This document shows positions 18,099-26,798 of a stretch of DNA of 64,000 nt, piece by piece. The notes beneath the pieces are model-generated. The model was not told the DNA's origin. It saw nothing but the letters and a program-made list of their open reading frames with translations, and did no database searches. Positions within the stretch are counted from its first letter, which is position 1. The number at the start of each line of letters is the position of its first letter. Where the stretch lies: assembly GCA_963837635.1 (NCBI GenBank), contig CAWINY010000003.1:682001-746000 (forward strand). Reading direction: 5' to 3'. Origin of the DNA: CAWINY01 sp963837635. GTDB lineage: Bacteria; Acidobacteriota; Terriglobia; Terriglobales; Acidobacteriaceae. The translations under genes were made by a program, and so were the position numbers.

Positions 18099-18635
18099 CG
18101 CTTTCAACACACCGGTCAGTCCCACTTCGTCACCTTCAGTTGTTACTGCCGGCAGCCCAGGTTTGCTCCTGCGACCTGCGACCTTTTTCTGGTATCGCTG
18201 GAGACTATGCGCACTCGATTCGAAATGCGCGTGTACGGATACGTGGTAATGCCGGAACATGTTCACCTGCTCGTGAGTGAGCCCGATCATGGCAGCTTGG
18301 CAGACGCGATCCACTTCCTGAAATTGTCGTTCGCGAAACAGGTGCGGAATGAGAGACCGCATGGGGAGCTTCCGGACCCCTTCTGGCAAAAGCGTTACTA
18401 CGACCGCAACGTGAGGGATTACCGGGAATTCATGGTGAAGTTGCGGTAGCTGCATCGGAATCCGGTAAAGCGCGGACTGACGGAAAGGCCGGAAGACTGG
18501 AAGTGGAGCAGCTTTCGGCATTACGCGTTGCGAGAACAGGGCGTGGTGGAGATTGAATCGGAGTGGACGGCAAGGGATCGCGAACTTCGTAGCGCGGGCC
18601 TGTCGGGAATCCGAACATTCTTGAACCCAGGTTAG
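18099..18635 (+). pseudogene. REP-associated tyrosine transposase (RAYT, IS200-like), amber-interrupted
   Basis: One frame reads RFQHTGQSHFVTFSCYCRQP, then YGYVVMPEHVHLLVSEP with the HUH metal motif (HVH), then FWQKRYYDRNVRDYREFMVKLR, a TAG at 18447-18449, and then LHRNPVKRGLTERPEDWKWS to the end at 18635. Most relatives read Tyr-Ile-His-x-Asn-Pro here, so the amber codon replaces a tyrosine codon by one substitution. No clear start codon precedes the first conserved residues. RAYTs are known to move REP/REPIN repeats. A 43-bp REP overlaps the 3' end of this gene, which fits that pairing. The Y1/RAYT identity is firm; loss of function is likely. Confidence 0.88.
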
Positions 18636-18668
18636 CGCCGAACCCCGCGGCGCGAACCTGGGGCACCC
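18626..18668. repeat. 43-bp REP palindrome, right copy
   Basis: Exact inverse of 16307-16349. It overlaps the last codons of the RAYT pseudogene (residues FLNPG and the stop). Confidence 0.9.
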
Positions 18669-18950
18669 GCCTCGGGGCTTGCAGCCGGAACGCGAACGGA
18701 AAGCAGCCCCACCCTTCGCCGAAGGGCGGGCGAAAGGGCAGGGCAGCCGACTACTCACCTAAAAAAAACGGCAAGATTGTTGTTTTTTGGTCAATTTTGT
18801 GGGCCGCTATATACCAGAAAGGGAACCGCCGAGTCAAAATAAATGCAAATGTCCTTGCGTCCCCGCTGTCGCTGGTGCATCTTACTAAATGACTCATCTA
18901 CCATGTGTAGAAGGAGATCTTACGCCGTCCGCAGGTGGGCGGCGTTTGCT
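18669..18950. other. AT-richer spacer with a hairpin at 18923-18944
   Basis: No gene is seen. The stretch contains A and T runs around 18766-18800, clearly less GC-rich than the neighbours. A hairpin CGCCGTCC/GGGCGGCG at 18923-18944 is followed by TTTGCTTT in the plus direction. This marks the composition change into the DUF3800 unit. Confidence 0.5.
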
Positions 18951-19427
18951 TTACGCGCGATTTTTGTACTTACGCGCCAGATCTTCACGTTTTGAGTTCC
19001 CGTCAACATAGAAAGCTGTCACCAGCCGAGCAACATGCTTCTGCTTTTCAAGAATGACCACATAATCCAGATCTTCTAGCCAGATGTAAATCCGAATTCG
19101 TTTTCGGGCCTCCAGGTAATCCCAGCACTTTATGCACGGATCAGTTAAGTGCTTGATCATCGGTGCAGCCCATGCAATACGTTCGGCTCGTCTAGGATCA
19201 AAGAGCCGACTGCCGTTTTTTCTGTCCGTTTGGCTGATCAGGTGCCAAAACCCCTCGCACAAATTGTCCTGGCCTAGTATGTTGGCGTCCCATCCCACCA
19301 GCAAGTCTCCACACATGGGTTTTCCTGCAACAAAGTCACGCTGAAACACCTCGTGCAGACGTGTCAGGACCTGCTCCCAAATGCCGTTAACAACAATAAG
19401 ACCGGGCAGCCAAGAAGGCGACGGCAT
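18951..19427 (-). CDS. Uncharacterised 158-aa protein coupled to a DUF3800 gene
   Basis: The start codon ATG 19427 shares one base with the upstream stop (TAATG), so the gene is translationally coupled to the DUF3800 gene. The C-terminal half (IYIWLEDLDYVVILEKQKHV, then LVTAFYVDGNSKREDLARKY) has the alternating strand pattern and basic helix seen in BECR-fold (barnase/EndoU/colicin E5/RelE-like) phage or toxin nucleases. That comparison is from memory and unproven. WDANILGQDN and LISQTDRKNGSRLFDPRR are further notable blocks. There is no signal peptide. Base composition is lower in GC than flanking core genes, suggesting transfer. Function is unknown. Confidence 0.65.
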   Translation of the reverse strand: MPSPSWLPGLIVVNGIWEQVLTRLHEVFQRDFVAGKPMCGDLLVGWDANILGQDNLCEGFWHLISQTDRKNGSRLFDPRRAERIAWAAPMIKHLTDPCIKCWDYLEARKRIRIYIWLEDLDYVVILEKQKHVARLVTAFYVDGNSKREDLARKYKNRA

Positions 19428-20155
19428 TATGCCTGAACCTCCTGCGCATGCCAGCGAAATACGTTCACCTTCTCTTCTCTCAAAAGCGTCGTCCGAGAAA
19501 GCGAGTATCCAGAGCGTTCACGCATGCGTTGTACGAAGGCGAGTTTGGCAGAACTCGTGTGCAGATCACGATTCACGTAACTGACTGCTCCGATAAGGAG
19601 ATCTGCAAGCTGGACTTGCTCAACTTCGTGGGATCTAACCAGCTGAATTCGCTCGATGATTCGGCGTTGGAAATCGTACATATTGTTCGACAACACATCC
19701 CGCAAATGGGAAATTTTTCCCGCTCCCCATGTGTCCTTTATGTCCAAGTAAATGCGGTAATGGTGCTCTGGGCTGAGCAATACTTTCAATAAGTCAAAGT
19801 ACATTTTGTAGTACCAAACGTCATGGGTTTGGCCGAATGCGCCGTGCTTGAGGCGGCCCTTATCCGGAATAATCAGAGCGCGAAAGTGCAGGTGATCATC
19901 ATCAAAAAAATAGTCAAGAATGTCCAAATAGAGTTGTTTTTGAGCGGGAGAAATCTTTGTCCATTTCAGTTCAAAATCTGGGGCTAATCCGTGTTTTGTC
20001 TTGATCTCTCGTAGCCGCTCGGCAATTTCGCGCGACTTCTCCAATGGGCACCAAACGGCACCGAGCACCATGGCAGTTTGGCCATCATTCTCGAGATGAC
20101 AACTCTCGTCGCAATAAATATTGACAATTGGCGTCGCGGTTCCCTTGTCAGGCAT
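19427..20155 (-). CDS. DUF3800 domain protein
   Basis: The 242-residue protein has an N-terminal IYCDESCHLEN motif (Asp-Glu-Ser). The middle carries FELKWTKIS and YRIYLDIKDT, and the C-terminal part has VQLADLLIGAVSYVNRD. These acidic motifs are the DUF3800 hallmark, a family thought to have an RNase H-like/integrase-like nuclease fold. DUF3800 genes recur in mobile and defence-associated regions. Here it heads a two-gene unit, coupled to a small unknown protein, in an AT-richer segment next to transposase genes. Family assignment is confident; biochemical role is not known. Confidence 0.82.
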   Translation of the reverse strand: MPDKGTATPIVNIYCDESCHLENDGQTAMVLGAVWCPLEKSREIAERLREIKTKHGLAPDFELKWTKISPAQKQLYLDILDYFFDDDHLHFRALIIPDKGRLKHGAFGQTHDVWYYKMYFDLLKVLLSPEHHYRIYLDIKDTWGAGKISHLRDVLSNNMYDFQRRIIERIQLVRSHEVEQVQLADLLIGAVSYVNRDLHTSSAKLAFVQRMRERSGYSLSRTTLLREEKVNVFRWHAQEVQA

Positions 20156-20219
20156 ATTGCTCTTTAGTATGGCTTACTTTCGTTGCTCGTCATTGTTGGC
20201 TGGTCTTCTCTGTTCGCAA

Positions 20220-23200
20220 CTAACTACACCCGCTAGTTGACCCGCACTCCAGGCACTTATAGCAAGAGCCGTTGCGCACCATGATGGCGCCGCAGGTGGA
20301 GCAGATGGGAGCGTCGCCCATGTCCACGAATTCGGTGAGGGCGTCGCCGGCGTGAATCATTTTCACCGCAGAGGACTTCACCGCAGAGGTCGCAGAGGAC
20401 GCAGAAGAACCCGCCGCAGTTTCACCGGTTTCCGGCCCTTCGGCCAGCGGTGACCCGGGGTGCAATCCTTCAAACAGATTCTGCTGCTGGCCGGTGAGGA
20501 AGCGCAGGCGCAGCCAGCGGAAGATGTAGTCCATGATCGACTTGGCGTAGCCGATGTCCGGGTTCTGCGACCAGCCGGAGGGCTCGAAGCGGGTGTGCTC
20601 GAACTTTTCGCACAGCAGCTTGAGCGGCACGCCGTGCTGCAGGGCCATGGAGATAGCAAGCGCAAAACTGTCCATCAGGCCGCTGACGGTGGAACCTTCC
20701 TTGGCCATCTTGATGAAGATCTCGCCCGGCATGCCATTGGGGTAGAGCCCCACGGTGATGTAGCCCTCGTGCCCGGCGATGTTGAGCTTGTGGGTCAGGG
20801 AGGCGCGCTCGTCGCGCAGGCGGTGACGCACCGCGCGCGGCGGCGCGTTGAGGTCCTGATCGTCGGACTCCCTTCCGTTTTCCATCGCCTTCTTGGATGC
20901 GGCCAGCTTCTCGGTCTTCTCCTTGACCTCGTTGGAGAGCACCAGCGGCTGGGCCTTCTTGCAGCCGTCGCGATAGATGGCCACCGCCTTCAGGCCGAGC
21001 TTCCAGGCCTGGATGTAGGCGTCGGTGATCTCCTCGACGGTGGCGCTCTCCGGCAGGTTCACCGTCTTGGAGATGGCGCCGGAGATGAAGGGCTGCACCG
21101 CGGCCATCATCTGCAGGTGGCCCATGTAGGCGATGCTGCGCGTGCCCTTGGCCGGCTTGAAGGAGCAGTCAAACACCGCCAGGTGCTCGTCTTTCAGATG
21201 GGGCGAGCCCTCAATGGTGCCGGTGGCGTCGATGTAGCTGACAATGGCGTTGGCCTGCTCCGAGCTGTAACCGAGCTTGAACAGCGCCGCGGGCACCGTG
21301 TTGTTGACGATCTTCATCATGCCGCCGCCCACCAGCTTCTTGAACTTCACCAGCCCCAGCTCGGGCTCGATGCCGGTGGTGTCGCAGTCCATCATGAAGC
21401 CGATGGTGCCGGTGGGAGCGAGCACCGTCACCTGCGCGTTGCGGTAGCCGAATCGTTCGCCATGAGCGAGGGCGGAGTCCCAGCAGTCTTCTGCTGCCTT
21501 CTTTAGAACCGAAAACCCGTTTACCGCAGAGGACGCAGAGGACGCAGAGGGCGCTGAGGAAGAACCAGAGTGGTTGGAACCAAGTGCCGCGGGCGCGCAG
21601 GAAGAACCGATCTGGTTGACCGAGGCGCGATGCATGCGGATGACGTCGAGGAATGGCTCCCGGTTGATGTAGAAGCCGGGGCAAGCACCCACGCCATTCT
21701 CGGCAGCGCGGGGATTGGACGGGTCAGCGACCCGTCCCACACGTAAGGCGGCGGCTTGTTTCGTAACCTGAGTGATGGGCTCGATCGGCTGGCAGAGTTC
21801 GGCCATGCGCGCCGACTGCAGATAGGCTTCGCCGCACATGATGGCGGTGAGCGCGGCGGCGTAGTCGCGGCCGGCTTGCGAGTCGTAGGGCAGGCCGGAG
21901 GCCATCAGCAGCGCGCCCAAATTGGCGTAGCCGAGCCCCAGCGCGCGATAGTCGTGAGAGTTGGCGGCGATGCGCTCGGTGGGATAGCCGCTGAAATCGA
22001 CCACGATCTCCTGCGCGGTGACGATCACGTCCACCGCGTGGCGATAGGCTTCAATGTTGAACTGGCCGTTGGGGGCGAACTTCATCAGATTCAGCGAAGC
22101 CAGGTTGCAGGCGGAGTCGTCGAGGAACATGTACTCCGAGCAGGGATTGCTGGCGTTGATGCGCGCCGTCTTCTTCGAGGTGTGCCACCGGTTGACGGTG
22201 GTGTCGAACTGCATGCCTGGGTCGCCGCACTTCCAGGTGGATTCGGCAATCTTGCGGAACAACTCGCGGGCGCGGTGGGTCTGGACCACGTGGCCGTCGC
22301 TGATCGCGTGGGTGGAGAAGTCGCGGTCGTTCTCCACGGCCTGCATGAACTCGTCGGTCACGCGCACGGAGTTGTTGGCGTTCTGGAAGAAGATGGAGGA
22401 GTAAGCCTCCGCGTCGGGCGAGCTGCCGTCGTAGCCGGCCTGCACCAGGGTCCAGGCCTTGGCTTCCTCGCGGGCCTTGCACTCGATGAACTCCACGATG
22501 TCGGGATGGTCGATGTTCAGGATGACCATCTTGGCGGCGCGGCGGGTCTTGCCGCCGCTCTTGATGACCCCGGCGAAGGCGTCGTAGCCCTTCATGAAGG
22601 AGAGCGGACCGCTGGCTTGGCCGCCTCCGCTGAGCGTTTCCATCGAGCCGCGCAGCGGGCTGAGGTTGGTGCCGGTGCCCGACCCCCACTTGAAGAGCAT
22701 GCCCTCGGTCTTGGCCAGGGTCAGGATGGAATCCAGCGAGTCCTGCACCGCGTTGATGAAGCACGCCGAGCACTGCGGGTTCTTGTAGCCGGTGGGCGTG
22801 AACTCGACCCAGCCAGCCTCCGAATTGAAGTGCCAGTTGGAGCCGGCGGCGCTAGGCTCGATGCGGTCGCAGCCGACATTGAACCAGACCGGCGAATTGA
22901 AGGCGGCGTACTGGTGCAGCAGCAGGTGCACGAGCTCGTCGTGGAAGATGGCAGCGTCTTCCGAACTGCGGAAGTAGCCGCCCGTCAGGCCCCAATCGCG
23001 AATGGTTTCCGCCACCCGGCCCACGAGCTGGCGCACGCCGGTCTCGCGCTCGGGGGTGTTCACGTGGCCGTGCAGATACTTGCTGGCCACGATGTTGGTG
23101 GCGCTGAGGGACCAGTCCTTGGGGACCTCAACGCCGTGCTGCTCGAAGATGATCTTGCCGGCGGCATCCGTGATCTGGGCGGTGCGACTCTCCCATTCGA

Positions 23201-23348
23201 CCGTGTCGTACGGAGAAACCCCAGCCTCGGTGAAGAACCGGCGGAAGCTCAGGCCTGGGGCCTTAGCAGCCGGGCGGCGCGAGGCGGCATTGCCGATTTC
23301 GGAAGCGGCGGCGGTTACGGTCTTCGGGGTGGGGGTCACTTCGGCCAT
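20220..23348 (-). CDS. nrdJ: Adenosylcobalamin-dependent ribonucleoside-diphosphate reductase
   Basis: NrdJ makes deoxyribonucleotides with B12 instead of an iron-tyrosyl partner. The 1042-residue protein shows FNSPVWFNVG, PQCSACFIN (redox cysteine), WGSGTGTNLSPLRG, NPCSEYMFLDDSACNLASLN (active-site NxCxE), and APTGTIGFMMDCDTTGIEP. The C-terminal metal or redox tail is ICSTCGAIMVRNGSCYKCLECG. ATG 23348 is chosen for the CAGGAG ribosome site 6-8 bases upstream; a TTG at 23411 is an alternative. Three repeat-derived in-frame segments occur at about residues 535-544, 593-609 and 979-995 (ALRVGRVADPSN; SSSAPSASSASSAVNG; GSSASSATSAVKSS). An NrdR-like box precedes the gene. Confidence 0.93.
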   Translation of the reverse strand: MAEVTPTPKTVTAAASEIGNAASRRPAAKAPGLSFRRFFTEAGVSPYDTVEWESRTAQITDAAGKIIFEQHGVEVPKDWSLSATNIVASKYLHGHVNTPERETGVRQLVGRVAETIRDWGLTGGYFRSSEDAAIFHDELVHLLLHQYAAFNSPVWFNVGCDRIEPSAAGSNWHFNSEAGWVEFTPTGYKNPQCSACFINAVQDSLDSILTLAKTEGMLFKWGSGTGTNLSPLRGSMETLSGGGQASGPLSFMKGYDAFAGVIKSGGKTRRAAKMVILNIDHPDIVEFIECKAREEAKAWTLVQAGYDGSSPDAEAYSSIFFQNANNSVRVTDEFMQAVENDRDFSTHAISDGHVVQTHRARELFRKIAESTWKCGDPGMQFDTTVNRWHTSKKTARINASNPCSEYMFLDDSACNLASLNLMKFAPNGQFNIEAYRHAVDVIVTAQEIVVDFSGYPTERIAANSHDYRALGLGYANLGALLMASGLPYDSQAGRDYAAALTAIMCGEAYLQSARMAELCQPIEPITQVTKQAAALRVGRVADPSNPRAAENGVGACPGFYINREPFLDVIRMHRASVNQIGSSCAPAALGSNHSGSSSAPSASSASSAVNGFSVLKKAAEDCWDSALAHGERFGYRNAQVTVLAPTGTIGFMMDCDTTGIEPELGLVKFKKLVGGGMMKIVNNTVPAALFKLGYSSEQANAIVSYIDATGTIEGSPHLKDEHLAVFDCSFKPAKGTRSIAYMGHLQMMAAVQPFISGAISKTVNLPESATVEEITDAYIQAWKLGLKAVAIYRDGCKKAQPLVLSNEVKEKTEKLAASKKAMENGRESDDQDLNAPPRAVRHRLRDERASLTHKLNIAGHEGYITVGLYPNGMPGEIFIKMAKEGSTVSGLMDSFALAISMALQHGVPLKLLCEKFEHTRFEPSGWSQNPDIGYAKSIMDYIFRWLRLRFLTGQQQNLFEGLHPGSPLAEGPETGETAAGSSASSATSAVKSSAVKMIHAGDALTEFVDMGDAPICSTCGAIMVRNGSCYKCLECGSTSGCS
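20364..20410. repeat. GCAGAGG-type direct repeat inside nrdJ
   Basis: CACCGCAGAGG is repeated with CGCAGAGGACGCAGA. It is translated as a Ser/Ala-rich stretch in nrdJ. It is related to 21521-21570. Confidence 0.75.
21521..21570. repeat. GCAGAGGAC tandem repeat inside nrdJ
   Basis: Several 9-base units (GCAGAGGAC and variants) lie in tandem. They keep frame by unit length and encode SAPSASSASSAV on the minus strand. Confidence 0.78.
21717..21742. repeat. Half copy of the 60-bp double-hairpin repeat inside nrdJ
   Basis: GGACGGGTCAGCGACCCGTCCCACAC matches the right half of 10201-10260; it is read as VGRVADPS in nrdJ. Confidence 0.8.
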
Positions 23349-23447
23349 TTCGGTCTCCTGGGCAAGTCTGGCGGCGGCTGGCGTGTCCGCAACAGAGGCT
23401 TGGGATGCCAAAACTACACCTGTCTGTTGTAGCTGTCAATACCAAAC

Positions 23448-23463
23448 CACTACATATTGTAGT
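23448..23463. promoter_or_regulatory. NrdR-like box upstream of nrdJ
   Basis: CACTACATATTGTAGT is a near-perfect palindrome of 16 bases, resembling the NrdR operator consensus (ACACwATATATwGTGT-like). It sits 100 bases upstream of the chosen nrdJ start. A second looser CTACA...TGTAG pair lies at 23414-23432. NrdR represses ribonucleotide reductase genes when nucleotides are ample; no nrdR gene is in the window. Confidence 0.5.
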
Positions 23464-24054
23464 CAGTTCGTTCAATTCCGGGAAAATCGTTGGATACGTA
23501 AGGACTTCCGGAACTTAACGGCTCTGGGGCAGCAAAAAGAAATCTAGCCCCTACGAGGGCAGGCCGCAAGCTTGCAAAAAACGGTGCAAATGTGGAAAAA
23601 ACGTTAGGAGTGGCTGTTCCCCGAGAACAACGAATAATCGCATCACCGAGGAACACGGATTCTCTGCGGCGGTTCTGAATCGATCCGTGGCCGGCCCTTG
23701 GGAAGGGCGGAAGGTGATAGCCCGGGGTGTGAAGCCTGGGATCAGGCACAAATTAGGCCCGAATCCGTAGGAACTAGTGCAGAGCCACATCGCACCAGGA
23801 ACGCGTGTAAGTCATTGGAAAAACATGGGATGATCGCGGCGTCGCAGCCCGCCAGGTTGAACGTCAGCCGCGCATGAACCACTTTTTGGGCTAATGCTTC
23901 TCGACTGCAAAAGCGAAGTCAGGCATTCTGGTACAAATCCAGTCGGCCTTTACACTTCGGAGCGGATCAGTCAGAACCGGTAGCTTCTCAGGTTTTGGGT
24001 CGAGTGGAGAAACAACCTCCTGAAATCTCACATGTAGAGGGCCTAAATTCGCTC
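23464..24054. other. Long intergenic region between nrdJ and the secreted-protein gene
   Basis: No gene is supported here. I looked for a cobalamin riboswitch (B12 box) and did not find one. The stretch should contain divergent promoters; short GC-rich inverted motifs occur around 23690-23735 but no defined structure is claimed. Confidence 0.4.
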
Positions 24055-25065
24055 ATGTTGAAACGCTTTCCTATCCGTCTCTCGGCTGTAATAGCTTTTG
24101 CTTTAGCACTTTCGATAATGGCGCTAGGACAGAGTATCGATGCGCCGGAACCCAAATTGGGAACGATTGTGGGCACCGTCACGGATGTAAATGGTGACAC
24201 AGTTCCCGGCGCCACGGTTGTTCTTGAGGACCCCGGCACCCAGGACCGCCGAATGGTAAAAACGGCGGAGAACGGATTCTTTGAATTCGATCGAATCAAG
24301 CCGGGAATTCCGTATCGGATCGATATCACTGCAAAGAGTTTCGAAGAGTGGAGATCGCCTGCCGTCACCATTGAGCCAAGCCAGGCCAAAATCCTGAACG
24401 CCGAACTTCGGATCCCGACTGAGCACAGGGCAGTGGAGGTCACCTATACCCCGGAGGAGGTGGCGATCGAGCAGGTCAAGCACGAGGAGAGGCAGCGCGT
24501 CTTTGGCATTGTCCCCAATTTCTATGTAGTCTACGATCCCGATCCTGTAGCACTCACGACGAAGCTGAAGTTCGAGCTCGCCCTCAAAGTGGCGCGGGAT
24601 CCGGTTACTGCTGCCGGAGTCGTCTTTATGGCCGGCGTGTGGCAGGCAGCGGATACTCCCAATTACGGACAGGGTTCGGAAGCGTTTGGCAAGCGCTTGG
24701 GCGCAAGCGCAGCGAATGGCCTAACCGACATCATGCTCGGTGGCGCGATACTGCCATCCTTGTTACACCAGGACCCTCGCTACTTCTATCAAGGAACCGG
24801 TACCACCAGGTCTCGAATGCGGCATGCGATGTTCAGTCCGTTTATCGCTAAGAAAGACAACGGAAATTGGCAGCCGAACTACTCGAGCATAGGTGGCGAT
24901 CTAGCATCGTCGGCTATCTCGAACCTTTACTATCCAGCTTCAAACCGCGGCGCTGGGTTGGTTTTCTCGAGTTTCGCGGTCAATACCGCTGAGCGCGTCG
25001 CTGCCAGTCTCGCTCAGGAGTTCCTTTTGGGCAGGTTCACCCGCAAAGGTGATCCCACAAACTAA
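24055..25065 (+). CDS. Secreted protein with carboxypeptidase-regulatory-like domain
   Basis: The protein is 336 aa from ATG 24055, with a signal peptide (MLKRFPIRLSAVIAFALALS...). Residues about 35-115 form a carboxypeptidase regulatory/CNA-B-like beta sandwich (GTIVGTVTDVNGDTVPGATV, ENGFFEFDRIKPGIPY). This domain is often fused to TonB-dependent transporters in Acidobacteriota. The rest (about 150-336) contains DPVALTTKLKFELALKVARD and HQDPRYFYQGTGTTRSRMRH, a conserved acidobacterial block of unknown role, possibly a small outer-membrane or periplasmic domain. It is not a full TonB-dependent receptor (too short, no plug or barrel). Confidence 0.75.
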   Translation: MLKRFPIRLSAVIAFALALSIMALGQSIDAPEPKLGTIVGTVTDVNGDTVPGATVVLEDPGTQDRRMVKTAENGFFEFDRIKPGIPYRIDITAKSFEEWRSPAVTIEPSQAKILNAELRIPTEHRAVEVTYTPEEVAIEQVKHEERQRVFGIVPNFYVVYDPDPVALTTKLKFELALKVARDPVTAAGVVFMAGVWQAADTPNYGQGSEAFGKRLGASAANGLTDIMLGGAILPSLLHQDPRYFYQGTGTTRSRMRHAMFSPFIAKKDNGNWQPNYSSIGGDLASSAISNLYYPASNRGAGLVFSSFAVNTAERVAASLAQEFLLGRFTRKGDPTN

Positions 25066-25126
25066 TGCGGACGCGTGAATGCCCCCGCGACAGCCGGTCT
25101 AGAGACCGGCACGATTGGGTCTTGGC

Positions 25127-26356
<1,230 letters not shown>

Positions 26357-26446
26357 GCAAGTGGGTGCGACCACCTAAAGTCTAGCAGGCGGGGAGCTTC
26401 GACCGGCGCCGAGGCTCAATTGCGCCGCAGGCGCATCCGAAAATAT

Positions 26447-26643
26447 CCCAGGACGGAAGAGTCTGTGTGAGAACTCCAAATTCGCCAGTTCGGTGGAACA
26501 AATCGTCCGGTGTAGCCGGGAGATAAGCCACGAAGTGGCGAAAGACGGTAGCCCCATGCGCGAGCATGGGGGTGTGAGTGGGAAAGATAGCGAGCCCCGT
26601 AGGGGCGAAAGAATGGTTCTCACACAGACTCGGAAGTCCTGGG
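26447..26643 (+). ncRNA. Candidate structured RNA element upstream of the KBL/BioF-like gene
   Basis: Outer pairing is CCCAGGAC/GTCCTGGG (26447-26454 with 26636-26643) and a perfect 15-bp AGTCTGTGTGAGAAC/GTTCTCACACAGACT (26460-26474 with 26616-26630). Inside are compact hairpins: GCCAC-GAA-GTGGC (26527-26539), CCCCATGC-GCGA-GCATGGGG with a GNRA loop (26552-26571), and GCCCC-GTA-GGGGC (26594-26606). The first and last are each followed by GAAAGA. The result is a multi-branched fold of about 200 nt in the leader of the plus-strand gene starting at 26799. It could be a small RNA, a leader regulator or a mobile palindromic unit. The strand is chosen from the downstream gene. Confidence 0.55.
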
Positions 26644-26798
26644 TAGGCATACCCTCGCACCAAGAAGTGCCGGAGGACGGCCGAGTTGCGTTCGCGGGTG
26701 CGCTTTCGAAAGGGCCGTGCACGAGTGCCGGGAAGAAAGTAAGATCTAAGCGCACTGGCATTGCCTGGCATCTCTCCTTAGCGGGAAGGGGTTCGATC

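Noticed and set aside
16350..18100. Terminal inverted repeats for the IS1380-family element
   Set aside because: GCCCGGATAA occurs near both ends but in direct, not inverted, orientation, and no matching inverse was found; boundaries left unassigned.
20364..21570. CRISPR-like array from GCAGAGG repeats
   Set aside because: Units are 9 bases, contiguous and inside a coding gene; there are no spacers and no cas genes. No CRISPR array was seen anywhere in the window.
23464..24054. Possible cobalamin riboswitch near the B12-dependent reductase
   Set aside because: No B12-box-like sequence or expected pairing was found on either strand; nrdJ is also not the usual target of such switches.
26447..26643. 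IscB/HEARO (omega) RNA
   Set aside because: No IscB, TnpB or HNH gene lies nearby; the resemblance is only in having multiple tight hairpins.
26493..26798. N-terminal extension of the KBL/BioF-like protein
   Set aside because: The frame is open, but it reads through the structured RNA element and gives Arg/Gly-rich residues absent from the family; ATG 26799 is the sensible start.
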